Shown here piece after piece: positions 1 to 8,297 of a stretch of DNA of 38,057 bases (position 1 is the first letter of the stretch; the number at the start of each line of letters is the position of its first letter). The notes below the pieces were generated by a model. That model searched no databases. It had not been told where the DNA came from and saw only the letters and a program-made list of their open reading frames with translations. The DNA lies in NCBI GenBank assembly GCA_900547555.1, contig URHG01000023.1, positions 1-38,057 of the forward strand. Reading direction: 5' to 3'. Source of the stretch: an uncultured Porphyromonadaceae bacterium (GTDB lineage Bacteria > Bacteroidota > Bacteroidia > Bacteroidales > UBA11471). The position numbers and the translations under genes are program-made.

Positions 1-2
1 GG

Positions 3-266
3 AGTCCTCTTTTCTCCGATATCAATATGCGAGGAAACAGCAAGCAACACGGTATCGACCTTATTGCGGCGCATTACGGAATAGACCTGAAAGACACGCT
101 GGCCTTCGGCGACGGGGGCAACGATATATCGATGTTACGCCATGCAGGGATAGGAATTGCCATGGGAAACGCCAACGATACCGTGAAACAAAATGCCGAT
201 TATGTAACCGACGACATCGACAACGACGGTATCGTAAAAGCACTTCGACACCTCGACTTATTATAA
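3..266 (+). CDS. Cof-type HAD phosphatase, 3' end only
   Basis: The reading frame is open from the first bases of the window to the TAA at 264-266, so the true start lies upstream and about 87 C-terminal residues are seen. The stretch LAFGDGGNDISML is HAD motif IV (GDGxND), whose aspartates bind the Mg2+ in haloacid-dehalogenase phosphatases. The preceding KQHGIDLIAAHYGI and the following GIGIAMGNANDTVKQNADYVT match the C-terminal end of the Cof/YbiV sugar-phosphate phosphatase group, including the A(M)GNA segment after motif IV. These are cytoplasmic enzymes that dephosphorylate small phosphorylated metabolites; the substrate cannot be told from this fragment. The first methionine in the fragment, at 27, is internal to the conserved domain and is not the start. 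Confidence 0.85.
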   Translation, partial: SPLFSDINMRGNSKQHGIDLIAAHYGIDLKDTLAFGDGGNDISMLRHAGIGIAMGNANDTVKQNADYVTDDIDNDGIVKALRHLDLL

Positions 267-577
267 TCGTCGGAAACCGACATTCTCCCAAACCTACATC
301 ACTCCCCGACTACTCGGAAAATCGTGTTCCAAACCGACCGAGACATAAAATATTCGGGATAGACATACCGCATCGAGGTGCATTCTGACCCCTATTCGCA
401 AAAATTTTTCCATCACCCGTCGCCCCCGAAAGCCGAATTCTCGACGACTTCCAAATTATTTCATTTTTTTATTGGGACTTTGGACAAAAGTTGTTATTTT
501 TACCCGTACTTTTATATAAACGATTTGTTTGTCTATACCCTGACATACCATAAAACAACTAATAAATCATTTCAGCC
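267..577. other. Intergenic region upstream of pta
   Basis: These 311 bases hold no convincing gene. A short open frame at 378-581 has no recognisable motif and runs through the AT-rich promoter area. The last 120 bases become AT-rich and carry the candidate pta promoter. I see no clear terminator for the HAD gene. Confidence 0.5.
472..502 (+). promoter_or_regulatory. Candidate pta-ackA promoter
   Basis: TTG at 472-474 is followed after 20 bases by TATTTTTA at 495-502, one base off the Bacteroidota -7 consensus TAnnTTTG. A second possible -7 box, TACTTTTA at 507-514, has no well-spaced TTG. The leader to the ATG at 578 would be about 70 nt. The assignment rests on pattern matching only. Confidence 0.4.
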
Positions 578-1585
578 ATGAGCTTAATTGACGAAATCGT
601 TGCTCGCGCCAAAGCGAACAAACAACGCATCGTTCTTCCCGAAGGCACCGAAGAACGCACATTGAAAGCCGCCGACAAAATCATTGCCGACGAAGTCGCT
701 AACGTTATCCTTCTCGGAAACCCGACCGAAATCAAAACCCTCGCCGAGAAAAACGGATTGAAAAATATCGATAAAGCGACCATTATCGACCCGACCGATC
801 ACCCTAAGAAAGCAACCTATGCCAACCTTCTTTTCGAGCTCCGCAAGAAAAAAGGCATGACCGAAGAACAAGCTGCCGGGCTGGTCGAAAATCCATTGTA
901 CCTTGCCTGCCTGATGATAAAGAACGGCGACGCCGACGGAGAAGTCGCAGGGGCACGCAACACAACGGGAAATGTTCTGCGTCCGGCATTGCAAATCATA
1001 AAGACAGCTCCGGGTATCAGTGTCGTTTCCGGCGCATTCATCATGTTTATTCCCAACAAACAATACGGTGAAAACGGTGTCATGGTATTTGCCGACTGCG
1101 CCGTAACGCCCAACCCCACAGCAGAACAACTGGCCCAAATCGCCGTTGCCACAGGACAAACCGCTCGCATCATCGCCGGTTATGAGCCGCGTATCGCCAT
1201 GTTGAGTTTCTCGACAAAAGGCAGCGCCAAAGACGAAATGGTCGACAAGGTCGTAGAAGCCACCCGCATGGCCAAAGAACTCGACCCCAGCCTGCTCATC
1301 GACGGAGAATTGCAGGCCGACGCCGCTATCGTACCCTCGGTAGGACAAAGCAAAGCCCCCGGTAGCGAAATAGCCGGTAAAGCCACCGCTCTCGTATTCC
1401 CCACCCTCGAAGTGGGTAACATCGCCTACAAGCTGGTACAACGTCTTGCCGGAGCGGAAGCCGTAGGTCCTATCCTGCAAGGTATGGCAGCTCCGGTAAA
1501 CGATCTCTCTCGCGGTTGCTCGGTCGATGATGTTTACAAAATGGTATCTATCACCTGCAACCAAGCTATCGGTCTGAAAAAGTAA
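578..1585 (+). CDS. pta: Phosphate acetyltransferase
   Basis: The 335-residue product converts acetyl-CoA and phosphate to acetyl phosphate and CoA in the cytoplasm. It is the short, single-domain form of Pta, without the long N-terminal regulatory extension of the E. coli enzyme. Visible family signatures are the N-terminal KQRIVLPEGTEERTLKAA, the GARNTTGNVLRPALQIIKT block, MLSFSTKGSAKDEMVDKV, and the C-terminal GPILQGMAAPVNDLSRGCS, which together define the PTA_PTB fold. ackA follows 23 bases downstream, so the pair forms the classic substrate-level ATP-generating acetate route of anaerobic fermentation. The ATG at 578 starts directly with the conserved N-terminus, and there is no alternative nearby. 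The opposite strand is also open for about 980 bases but gives a Cys/Gly/Phe-rich shadow protein. Confidence 0.97.
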   Translation: MSLIDEIVARAKANKQRIVLPEGTEERTLKAADKIIADEVANVILLGNPTEIKTLAEKNGLKNIDKATIIDPTDHPKKATYANLLFELRKKKGMTEEQAAGLVENPLYLACLMIKNGDADGEVAGARNTTGNVLRPALQIIKTAPGISVVSGAFIMFIPNKQYGENGVMVFADCAVTPNPTAEQLAQIAVATGQTARIIAGYEPRIAMLSFSTKGSAKDEMVDKVVEATRMAKELDPSLLIDGELQADAAIVPSVGQSKAPGSEIAGKATALVFPTLEVGNIAYKLVQRLAGAEAVGPILQGMAAPVNDLSRGCSVDDVYKMVSITCNQAIGLKK

Positions 1586-1608
1586 TTCATCTCACATAAA
1601 ATAAAATC

Positions 1609-2808
1609 ATGAAAGTACTCGTACTGAACTGCGGTTCATCATCAATAAAATATAAACTGTTCGAAACCGAAACCAAGTCTATCTTGGCACAAGGGGGTAT
1701 CGAAAAAATCGGCTTGAAAGGCTCTTTTCTGAAACTGACCCTCCCCAACGGAGAAAAAGTGATTCTCGAAAAAGATATTCCCGAACATACTGTCGGTATA
1801 GAATTCATTCTCGATACTCTTATCAGCAAAGAATACGGTTGCCTATCCTCACTCGAAGAAATCAACGCCGTAGGTCATCGCGTCGTACACGGCGGAGAGA
1901 AATTCAACCAATCGGTACTTATCGACAAAGCCGTAAAAGAGAAAATCATCGAATGCATCGATATTGCACCGCTTCACAATCCGGCCAACCTCAAAGGTAT
2001 CGATGCCGTAGAAAAGATCCTCCCCAATGTACCGCAAGTCGCTGTATTCGATACGGCTTTCCACCAGACAATGCCTCAATACGCCTACATGTACGCGTTG
2101 CCTTACGAACTTTACGAGAAATACGGCATACGCCGTTACGGCTTCCACGGAACGAGCCACCGCTACGTATCGCGTCGTGCCTGCGAATTCCTGAACCTTC
2201 CCTACGAAAAGCAACGTATCATTACCTGCCACATCGGTAACGGAGGTTCTATCACAGCTATCAAAGACGGTAAATCGGTCGATACCTCCATGGGACTTAC
2301 TCCGGTAGAAGGTCTTATGATGGGTACACGTTGCGGAGACGTCGATGCCGGCGCATTGGTCTTCATACAAGAAAAAGAAGGACTCGATTACAAAGGGGTA
2401 TCCACTCTCATCAACAAGAAGAGCGGTGTATTGGGTATCTCGGGCATATCATCGGATATGCGGGAAATCGAAAATGCAGTTGCACAAGGTAATGAGAAAG
2501 CCAAACTCGCCCTCACGATGTATGAATACCGCATCATCAAATATATCGGAGCGTATGCCGCAGCTCTCAATGGCGTCGATGTCATCGTATTTACTGGCGG
2601 AGTGGGAGAAAATCAGGCCATAAGCCGTGAAGTCGTATGCAACCATCTTGGTTTTATGGGAGTAGAAATAGACAAAGAGCTCAACAAAAAAATACATGGT
2701 AAAGAAGTAGAACTCTCTACCCCAGCCTCGAAAGTGCGTGTCGTCGTTACCCCCACCGACGAAGAGTTGATGATAGCACTCGATACGCAACACATCGTTA
2801 TGAAATAA
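1609..2808 (+). CDS. ackA: Acetate kinase
   Basis: The 399-residue product makes acetate and ATP from acetyl phosphate and ADP. The protein has all hallmarks of the acetokinase branch of the ASKHA superfamily: VLVLNCGSSSIKYKLFE at the N-terminus (phosphate-1 loop), GHRVVHGGEKF, FDTAFHQTMP, the RRYGFHGTSHRYV block, HIGNGGSITAI, and FTGGVGENQ near the C-terminus (adenosine loop). Length is as expected for the family. It lies 23 bases after pta, presumably on the same transcript, and is followed 15 bases after its stop by a rho-independent terminator, so the operon ends here. Confidence 0.98.
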   Translation: MKVLVLNCGSSSIKYKLFETETKSILAQGGIEKIGLKGSFLKLTLPNGEKVILEKDIPEHTVGIEFILDTLISKEYGCLSSLEEINAVGHRVVHGGEKFNQSVLIDKAVKEKIIECIDIAPLHNPANLKGIDAVEKILPNVPQVAVFDTAFHQTMPQYAYMYALPYELYEKYGIRRYGFHGTSHRYVSRRACEFLNLPYEKQRIITCHIGNGGSITAIKDGKSVDTSMGLTPVEGLMMGTRCGDVDAGALVFIQEKEGLDYKGVSTLINKKSGVLGISGISSDMREIENAVAQGNEKAKLALTMYEYRIIKYIGAYAAALNGVDVIVFTGGVGENQAISREVVCNHLGFMGVEIDKELNKKIHGKEVELSTPASKVRVVVTPTDEELMIALDTQHIVMK

Positions 2809-2822
2809 CAACCACAAACACC

Positions 2823-2860
2823 AATCCCCTTGCCCCAAATCGGAGCAAGGGGATTTTTTA
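2823..2860 (+). terminator. Rho-independent terminator of pta-ackA
   Basis: A perfect 11-bp stem, AATCCCCTTGC (2823-2833) with GCAAGGGGATT (2845-2855), has an 11-base loop and runs into a T tract ending at 2859. It lies just after the ackA stop. Confidence 0.9.
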
Positions 2861-3011
2861 TCGTTGCCGAAAATCCGTTTTATACCTTAGACCTCCTAAA
2901 ACTCATTACCCACAAAGGAATCATCAAAACAAAATTATTAAAAAAACGCCGAAATTCCGAAGCCTCAATGTAACCTTTTGCATGAGAAATGCGTCTAAAA
3001 GAATAAAAACC

Positions 3012-4205
3012 ATGAAAAAGCATTTTATCCTATTCTTATTGTTCATCGGCATAATTTCCGTATCGCAAGCGCAAATCTCGAAATCAGAAATGCGAACCGA
3101 CCTACACTTTTTACGGGATACATTACCAGCCAAGCACCTGAATCTGTTTGCGAAAATAAGCCGATCCGATTTTGAGAAAAGCATTGCATCTCTCGATGCC
3201 CGCATCGACACTCTCGACGAAGAATCGTTTTTTACAGAAATTTTCCAAATCATCAAAACCGTAGGAGATGAGCACACCCGCTTTCGTCCCGACTTATCGC
3301 CTTATCGATTACCGATAAGATTTACCTTGTTCAAAGAAGGCTGCTTCGTAACCGAAGCCCATCAAGCCGAACTGCTCCTCGGCAAGCTGATTGCCATCAA
3401 CGGCATGGACATGGAAGAGATCATCAATCGATTCAAAAAAATTCTCTACGACGAAAATCCATCTTATTTCGATATATATTTACCCCAATACCTAAACAAC
3501 ACATATATTTTAAAAGGATTAGGCATAACGCAGACCAAAGACTCCATCACCTGCACATTCCTGAATACCGATAATAAAACATTCTCGGCCGTCTTGAAGC
3601 CCGACCCGAAAGCCAAACTGAAAAAAGCCCCTTCTTATACCGAACTAAGAGCATTCAAGGAGAAAGGTATATACGGACAAATTTATGATAAAGAACAAAA
3701 CCTCATTTATGTCTACTATCGCAGTTGCCAACAAGACAAGAAATATCCGTTTTCCAAGTTCACCCGAGAACTGCTCGACACGATCGCCAATCGTCAGCCG
3801 CAAAAACTCATTATCGACCTTCGATACAACGGTGGTGGGAATTCATCGATCATGAACCCACTGATCGATTCGCTGCAAAACGGGTATCTATCCCGTGAAC
3901 ATAAACTGTATGTACTTATCGGGAAACAGACTTTTTCATCGGCTCTGCTCAACGCCATGTCATTAAAGAAACAATGCCAAGCCATTCTCGTGGGAGAACC
4001 CACAGCCGGATCGGTCAACCACTACGGTGAAGTACGAACATTTGAGTTACCTTGTTCCCAAGCCATCGTTACCTACTCGACCAAATATTTCGAAACTTGG
4101 AAAGGACACGACGGCGCATTGATTCCCGACAAGATCATTCCCGCATCGGTCGAAGATTTCAAACGGGGACGCGACAGTGTTCTCGAATACATCTATCGGC
4201 AATAA
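3012..4205 (+). CDS. Secreted S41-family peptidase
   Basis: This is a predicted exported serine protease of the C-terminal-processing (S41) family. Starting at the ATG at 3012, MKKHFILFLLFIGIISVSQAQ is a clear signal peptide; an upstream in-frame ATG at 2982 would put ten polar residues in front of it and is less likely. The S41 core is seen in the second half: LIIDLRYNGGGNSSIM (beta strand plus glycine turn), then GKQTFSSALLNAMSLK with the presumed nucleophilic serine, then ILVGEPTAGSVNHYGE. The N-terminal part (residues about 30-150) contains a GDEHTRFRP motif typical of these proteins, and I see no obvious PDZ domain. It likely acts in the periplasm or at the surface. The hydrolase gene begins 48 bases downstream and may share the transcript. 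Substrate unknown. Confidence 0.85.
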   Translation: MKKHFILFLLFIGIISVSQAQISKSEMRTDLHFLRDTLPAKHLNLFAKISRSDFEKSIASLDARIDTLDEESFFTEIFQIIKTVGDEHTRFRPDLSPYRLPIRFTLFKEGCFVTEAHQAELLLGKLIAINGMDMEEIINRFKKILYDENPSYFDIYLPQYLNNTYILKGLGITQTKDSITCTFLNTDNKTFSAVLKPDPKAKLKKAPSYTELRAFKEKGIYGQIYDKEQNLIYVYYRSCQQDKKYPFSKFTRELLDTIANRQPQKLIIDLRYNGGGNSSIMNPLIDSLQNGYLSREHKLYVLIGKQTFSSALLNAMSLKKQCQAILVGEPTAGSVNHYGEVRTFELPCSQAIVTYSTKYFETWKGHDGALIPDKIIPASVEDFKRGRDSVLEYIYRQ

Positions 4206-4253
4206 AAACCTATCGAAAAAAGAAAAACAGAATTCCATAAACAAACGCTTGAC

Positions 4254-5225
4254 ATGAAAACATTCTTAATTTCAGCCATTTGCTTCTTATCTGTCTCTAC
4301 CATAACTGCACAAACCGTTATGGTAAACGGCGTACCGCGCGACACCTCTTTTACCCTGAACAAAACCTTCTTGAAAGAGCGAAAATACAGACCCTACATA
4401 GAACCGGTAAAAGCTGACCTTCCCGACCATGTGCGGGCATACGAACAGGTTACTTATAAAACGGTAAAAAACAAATGGGGAGAACATGAATTGAAAATGA
4501 ATATATATCGCCCCGACGACAATAAAAAATATCCTGTCTTGCTGATGATTCACGGCGGAGGGTGGAACTCGGGCAGTTTAGAGTTACAAGTTCCTATGGC
4601 TCAACAAATCGCCACAAAAGGGTATGTAACCATTCCCGTAGAGTATCGACTTATTCCCGAAGCTCTTTATCCGGCCGGAGTAGAAGACCTCGAAGATGCG
4701 ATCGAGTGGATTTACAAGAACGCCAAACGATACAGTATCGATAAAAAGAAAATTGCCGTATCGGGTTGCTCGGCAGGCGGCCAACTGGCCATGCTCATCG
4801 GGACGAAAAACAAATCGGGGGAAATAGGTGCCATCATCAATATGGACGGAATATCTTCTTTTGTTACGGACGAATCGGTAAACCGGGCCCAACAGGCACG
4901 GGAAGAGAACAAACCCCTACCGGTCGACGCCATCTGGTTGGGCGGGACTTATCAGGAAAAACCTCAAAACTGGAAAGACGCCTCTGCCTTATTCTGGATC
5001 ACTTCAAAATCGGCTCCGGTATGTTTCATCAACAGTTCGATACCCCGATTCCACAACGGCCGCGACGAGGCGATAGCAAAGTTAAAGACATTCGACACAT
5101 ATACCGAAGTCCACACATTGGAAGACACCCCGCATACCTACTGGTTTTTCCGGCCATGGTTCGACACGACGGTTTCCTATATGACAGAATTTCTCGACAA
5201 AATTTTCAAAAACGACAATAAATAG
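4254..5225 (+). CDS. Secreted alpha/beta hydrolase (BD-FAE/esterase type)
   Basis: The 323-residue product has an N-terminal signal peptide (residues 1-19, ending TITAQ). The alpha/beta-hydrolase fold is marked by the oxyanion-hole motif HGGGW at residues 100-104 and the nucleophile elbow GCSAG with Ser173; EDTPHTYWF near the C-terminus should supply the catalytic histidine. HGGGW together with a nucleophile at this spacing is typical of the acetyl-esterase/BD-FAE group that deacetylates or deferuloylates polysaccharides and small esters. It is predicted to act in the periplasm. It may be cotranscribed with the S41 peptidase gene, and its transcript ends in the large hairpin at 5245-5295. It uses TAG as its stop, which shows TAG is a normal stop codon in this genome. 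Confidence 0.85.
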   Translation: MKTFLISAICFLSVSTITAQTVMVNGVPRDTSFTLNKTFLKERKYRPYIEPVKADLPDHVRAYEQVTYKTVKNKWGEHELKMNIYRPDDNKKYPVLLMIHGGGWNSGSLELQVPMAQQIATKGYVTIPVEYRLIPEALYPAGVEDLEDAIEWIYKNAKRYSIDKKKIAVSGCSAGGQLAMLIGTKNKSGEIGAIINMDGISSFVTDESVNRAQQAREENKPLPVDAIWLGGTYQEKPQNWKDASALFWITSKSAPVCFINSSIPRFHNGRDEAIAKLKTFDTYTEVHTLEDTPHTYWFFRPWFDTTVSYMTEFLDKIFKNDNK

Positions 5226-5244
5226 TCTATCATTTCACAACGAC

Positions 5245-5295
5245 ACAATATATCGAGGGGGATTCTTTCATTGAGAATCCCCCTCGATATATTGT
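5245..5295. terminator. Bidirectional hairpin between convergent genes
   Basis: A perfect 22-bp inverted repeat (5245-5266 with 5274-5295) has a 7-base loop. It lies after the plus-strand hydrolase stop (5225), and its right arm covers the last codons of the minus-strand lpxH, whose stop is at 5268. No long T tract is present on either side, so it may work as a transcript-end stabiliser or a Rho-assisted terminator in both directions. Confidence 0.75.
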
Positions 5296-6035
5296 TCAAG
5301 AAACAACTGTTCGCCATCGAAACGAGCATAAGAAAAATGCTGTATCCAATCGCCGAGAATCAATACCCGACAATCGCGGGCAATCATAAGGTCGAGCAAA
5401 ATATGACGATGCCCGAAAATGAAAAAGTCGATATGTGGAGAGGGATTTTCTCGCCTATATTCTTTGGCATATCGAACCAAAAACTCATTTTCTTCTCCTT
5501 GATAGGGAAGATCATTGCCATGCTTACGACTATGAGATGACCACCGATGTGCAAAAGCTACCGTCCAGCGGGGGTGTATGGACGAATAAAGAATCTGACA
5601 AATACGGCTATGAAAAATAGAGCGTATAATCCTGAACGAAAAAGGTGTACGCCCCAACCCGTCTCCATGAGCCAGATAAGCCGTATAACGTCCCAACGAA
5701 ACAAGACAAGGCGACTTGTGCACGATAACCCCCAACTCGGACGGGAGGTAATCGAATATCCAAATATCGTGATTCCCGATAAACCAATGTACCTCTACCC
5801 CGCTATCGGTAAGCTCAGCGATCTTTCCGAAAAAACGGGTAAATCCTCGGGGTACCACATGCTTATACTCATACCAATAATCGAGAATATCGCCCAACAG
5901 ATAAATCACAGAGGCATCATCTTTGACGGTATCGAGCCAACGCACGACACGACGTTCCCGGTCCAAACGTTCGGACGGTGAAACGGAATGCGTTCCCAAA
6001 TGAAGATCTGAGAGGAAATATGTATTTGTTCTCAT
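5268..6035 (-). CDS. lpxH: UDP-2,3-diacylglucosamine diphosphatase (LpxH-type)
   Basis: The 255-residue calcineurin-like metallophosphoesterase carries the five metal-binding motifs in order: SDLHLG (9-14), GDILDYW (48-54), GNHD (87-90), HGDG (123-126) and GHRH (about 209). The SDLHLG start, the GDxxDxW block, and the Arg-rich middle part fit LpxH, which hydrolyses UDP-2,3-diacylglucosamine to lipid X at the inner face of the cytoplasmic membrane in lipid A synthesis. The place at the end of an envelope gene series (uppS, bamA, ompH, murI) supports this. It starts 31 bases after the stop of the SufT-like gene. Its last codons form one arm of a perfect 22-bp hairpin. A generic UDP-diacylglucosamine pyrophosphatase-like phosphoesterase is the alternative. 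Confidence 0.85.
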   Translation of the reverse strand: MRTNTYFLSDLHLGTHSVSPSERLDRERRVVRWLDTVKDDASVIYLLGDILDYWYEYKHVVPRGFTRFFGKIAELTDSGVEVHWFIGNHDIWIFDYLPSELGVIVHKSPCLVSLGRYTAYLAHGDGLGRTPFSFRIIRSIFHSRICQILYSSIHPRWTVAFAHRWSSHSRKHGNDLPYQGEENEFLVRYAKEYRRENPSPHIDFFIFGHRHILLDLMIARDCRVLILGDWIQHFSYARFDGEQLFLEQYIEGDSQ

Positions 6036-6066
6036 ACCGGTACGGTTTACCGAAAGAAGATATGAT

Positions 6067-6381
6067 TTATAGGAAACCGAGTTCGAGTTTAGCTTCTTCG
6101 CTCATCATGTCTTTGTTCCACTCCGGCTCAAAAACCAAATTGATTTGCGCCGAAGCGACACCTTCCACGCTCTCGACCTTCTGTTTCACATCTTCTACAA
6201 TAAAATCGGCTGCCGGACAATTCGGAGCTGTAAGCGTCATATCTATGGAAACTCGATTCTCTTCATCGACATCGACTTTATAGATAAGACCGAGATCATA
6301 CACATTGACAGGTATCTCAGGATCGTAAACCGTGCGCAACATCTTCACGATTCTTTCTTCTATTTCGAGAGTATTGGACAT
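6067..6381 (-). CDS. SufT/DUF59 iron-sulfur assembly protein
   Basis: The product is a small (104-residue) MIP18/PaaD-like protein. The family core is plain: IVKMLRTVYDPEIPVNVYDLGLIYKV, then MTLTAPNCPAAD with the conserved cysteine, and EPEWNKDMMSEEAKLELG at the C-terminus. Such proteins help to mature Fe-S proteins in the cytoplasm. I chose the ATG at 6381 because it gives the usual family length and starts eight residues before the first conserved helix; the upstream in-frame start at 6405 would add MFHSFQRI and reach into the spacer after the S4 gene stop. It is in line with the S4 gene upstream and lpxH downstream. Confidence 0.85.
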   Translation of the reverse strand: MSNTLEIEERIVKMLRTVYDPEIPVNVYDLGLIYKVDVDEENRVSIDMTLTAPNCPAADFIVEDVKQKVESVEGVASAQINLVFEPEWNKDMMSEEAKLELGFL

Positions 6382-6409
6382 AATTCTTTGAAATGAATGA
6401 AACAAATTA

Positions 6410-6814
6410 TCAATGACGGGAAGAACGATGACCGTTTTCCTTTTTATTTTTCACTTGACGGGGACGATCATTTTTACCTTTTGAAAATTCGGTATCGTAA
6501 CCGGTTTTATTACGGAGGCCTCCCCGAGTACCCCGATGCGAACGATGCACAGAAAGATCTTCTTCCTCCGCAGGGACAAAACGTACCGGTCGTTTTTTGG
6601 GCTTGGGCAACTTAGGTCGCTCGACAAACGAAGCGGGATTGGGACGTAATATCTCCCCATCGATACGCACGGTATCTCCCTCCTCAACTTTCGTACCGGG
6701 AACGGCCACTGTACCGTTGACCTCGACGCGCGCGTCTTCGACGAGTTTGTCGGCTTCTCTCCGGGAGCAGAAACCCGTATCGCTTATATACTTATTTATA
6801 CGTACTTGTACCAT
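6410..6814 (-). CDS. S4-domain RNA-binding protein without catalytic domain
   Basis: The 134-residue product starts with MVQVRINKYISDTGFCSRREADKL, the N-terminal S4 domain as found in RluB/RluF pseudouridine synthases, followed by VEVNGTVAVPG and EGDTVRIDG. After about residue 65 the synthase domain is absent; instead a basic, Pro/Lys/Arg-rich, probably disordered tail runs to the end. So it should bind structured RNA (rRNA or tRNA) but is not expected to catalyse. The ATG at 6814 lies 7 bases after the murI stop; a TTG at 6829 is in frame but would overlap murI. It is either a dedicated small RNA-binding protein or a shortened synthase; nothing of a synthase domain is left downstream. Confidence 0.8.
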   Translation of the reverse strand: MVQVRINKYISDTGFCSRREADKLVEDARVEVNGTVAVPGTKVEEGDTVRIDGEILRPNPASFVERPKLPKPKKRPVRFVPAEEEDLSVHRSHRGTRGGLRNKTGYDTEFSKGKNDRPRQVKNKKENGHRSSRH

Positions 6815-6821
6815 AAAAAGG

Positions 6822-7667
6822 TCATTCAAGAGTTAAACGTGTTACAGCCACTTTCTTCTGTAAAAATATCGATGCCAAAGCAGAAAACTTCTCCGGCGAC
6901 TCGGTGGTATAGAAAGTACAATCGCCTCCTCGTTGACAGCGTTCTTCCATCTCGGGGTGGCGCATCAGGTAATTTTTCAGACTTTCGGCCACGATATTGC
7001 CTTGCGTAAGCGGCATGACACCCTCGGGAAGATAACGTCGAATCTTATCGAGCAACAGCGGATAATGTGTACAAGCGAGTATGACGGTATCGATATTTCC
7101 CGCCTGCGCCATAAGCCCCGCTATATCTTTTTCTATGAAATAATCGGCTCCGGGAGAATCATACTCCCGATTCTCGACCAACGGGACCCACATAGGACAA
7201 GCTTTGCCGAAAACTTGTACATGCGGATAAAGCTTCTTGATTTCGAGCGTATAAGAACACGATTGTATCGTTCCGACCGTAGCTAACACCCCGATTTGAG
7301 AGGTCTGCGTAATAGCTCCGACCGCCTCGGCCGTAGGGCGGATAATACCCAATACGCGACGATCGGGAGCAACCATCGGCAAATCGAGCTGTTGAATAGA
7401 ACGCAATGCCTTGGCCGATGCCGTATTACAAGCCAAAATCACCAAACGGCAACCCATAGAAAAAAGTTTCAAAACGGCTTGCCGCGTAAACTCATATACC
7501 ACCTCAAACGATCGTGTACCGTAAGGAGCCCGGGCATTATCGCCCAAATAGATATAATCGTATTGGGGCAGGACTTCACGTATTTTTTCCAATATAGTCA
7601 GACCACCGTAGCCCGAATCGAAAACACCGATAGGTCCGGGACGGTGGTCTGTTATAAAAGTCGGCAT
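6822..7667 (-). CDS. murI: Glutamate racemase
   Basis: The 281-residue product converts L- to D-glutamate for peptidoglycan precursors in the cytoplasm. Near the N-terminus GPIGVFDSGYGGLTIL is the family opener, and both catalytic cysteines are present: LACNTASA (first half) and LACTHYPLL (second half), with GDNARAPYG between. I use the ATG at 7667 (MPTFITDH); a GTG three codons upstream at 7676 is also possible. It follows the second ompH gene with a 53-base gap and is followed by the S4 gene 7 bases after its stop, which fits cotranscription with the envelope gene series. Confidence 0.95.
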   Translation of the reverse strand: MPTFITDHRPGPIGVFDSGYGGLTILEKIREVLPQYDYIYLGDNARAPYGTRSFEVVYEFTRQAVLKLFSMGCRLVILACNTASAKALRSIQQLDLPMVAPDRRVLGIIRPTAEAVGAITQTSQIGVLATVGTIQSCSYTLEIKKLYPHVQVFGKACPMWVPLVENREYDSPGADYFIEKDIAGLMAQAGNIDTVILACTHYPLLLDKIRRYLPEGVMPLTQGNIVAESLKNYLMRHPEMEERCQRGGDCTFYTTESPEKFSALASIFLQKKVAVTRLTLE

Positions 7668-7720
7668 ATCTTTCACACCAAAATTTTTTCGGAGTTGGAC
7701 GCCGCAAATACCGGCAGGAA

Positions 7721-8224
7721 TTACAATCCCAACTTGGCTTTTACCAACGGGGTGGCATCGACAGCCTGTCCTCCGGCATAAAGCACGGAAGGAATGCTCA
7801 TATCGAAAATAAAGGTAAAACCGTTTTCCTGACCAACAGCTTTCACAGCATTGGCAATTTTCTCTTGCAGGGGGGCCAAGAGTTTGGCTTGTTGCTCTTC
7901 GAGATCGCCGGTCGCTACTTCACGGAAATTCTGAATACGTTGTTGTATCTCCTGTATTTCCTGCATACGGCGTTGTTTGATATTCTCGGGCATGGAGTCC
8001 TGACTGTTTACAAAATCCTTGTATTTGGTCGTAAACTCTTCCTGCATCTTCATAAATTCGCTCTCGTATTGTTTCGAAAGCTCTTCGAGCTGTTTCTCGG
8101 CCGTTGCCTTTTCGGGCATCAAGTTAAATACATCGACAGTGTTTACGGTTCCGAATTTAAGGTTCTGTGCGGCAAGGCCCAACGGCAATGCCAAAAAAAC
8201 AAGAATAAAAAGTTTTTTAATCAT
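7721..8224 (-). CDS. Periplasmic OmpH/Skp-family chaperone (second copy)
   Basis: The 167-residue product has a signal peptide (MIKKLFILVFLALPLGLAAQ) followed by a charged, mostly helical body rich in Glu, Lys and Gln, in particular between residues 30 and 115, as in Skp/OmpH, which forms a jellyfish-like trimer that carries unfolded outer-membrane proteins to BamA. The ATG at 8224 is chosen because it starts exactly at the signal peptide; an upstream in-frame start at 8257 adds unrelated residues. It follows another ompH paralogue, 55 bases after that gene's stop, and has its own likely promoter at 8267-8297. The tandem pair next to bamA is typical of Bacteroidales. Confidence 0.9.
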   Translation of the reverse strand: MIKKLFILVFLALPLGLAAQNLKFGTVNTVDVFNLMPEKATAEKQLEELSKQYESEFMKMQEEFTTKYKDFVNSQDSMPENIKQRRMQEIQEIQQRIQNFREVATGDLEEQQAKLLAPLQEKIANAVKAVGQENGFTFIFDMSIPSVLYAGGQAVDATPLVKAKLGL

Positions 8225-8266
8225 GATATGATTCGATTTTGAAGTTTTTATAGTCATTTAGTACGG

Positions 8267-8297
8267 CAAATGTAGGCAATTATTTTGAATAACCCAA
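8267..8297 (-). promoter_or_regulatory. Internal promoter before second ompH
   Basis: On the minus strand TTG (8297-8295) is followed after 20 bases by TACATTTG (8274-8267), a full match to TAnnTTTG. The predicted start near 8261 leaves a leader of about 37 nt before the ATG at 8224. The -33 box lies inside the 3' end of the first ompH gene, so the chaperone could be made separately from bamA. Confidence 0.6.

Noticed and set aside
507..514. TACTTTTA as pta -7 box
   Set aside because: No TTG at a suitable distance upstream; the box at 495-502 with TTG at 472-474 is better.
378..581. 67-residue frame before pta
   Set aside because: Low-complexity, Phe/Tyr-rich translation across the promoter; no start signal or family.
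584..1564. Long open frame on the minus strand, about 326 residues, opposite pta
   Set aside because: It lies wholly under a perfectly conserved pta gene and its translation has no recognisable protein pattern (Gly, Cys and Phe-rich); the codon structure of pta explains it.
2982..3011. Upstream ATG at 2982 as start of the S41 peptidase
   Set aside because: It would place charged residues before the signal peptide; the ATG at 3012 starts exactly at it.
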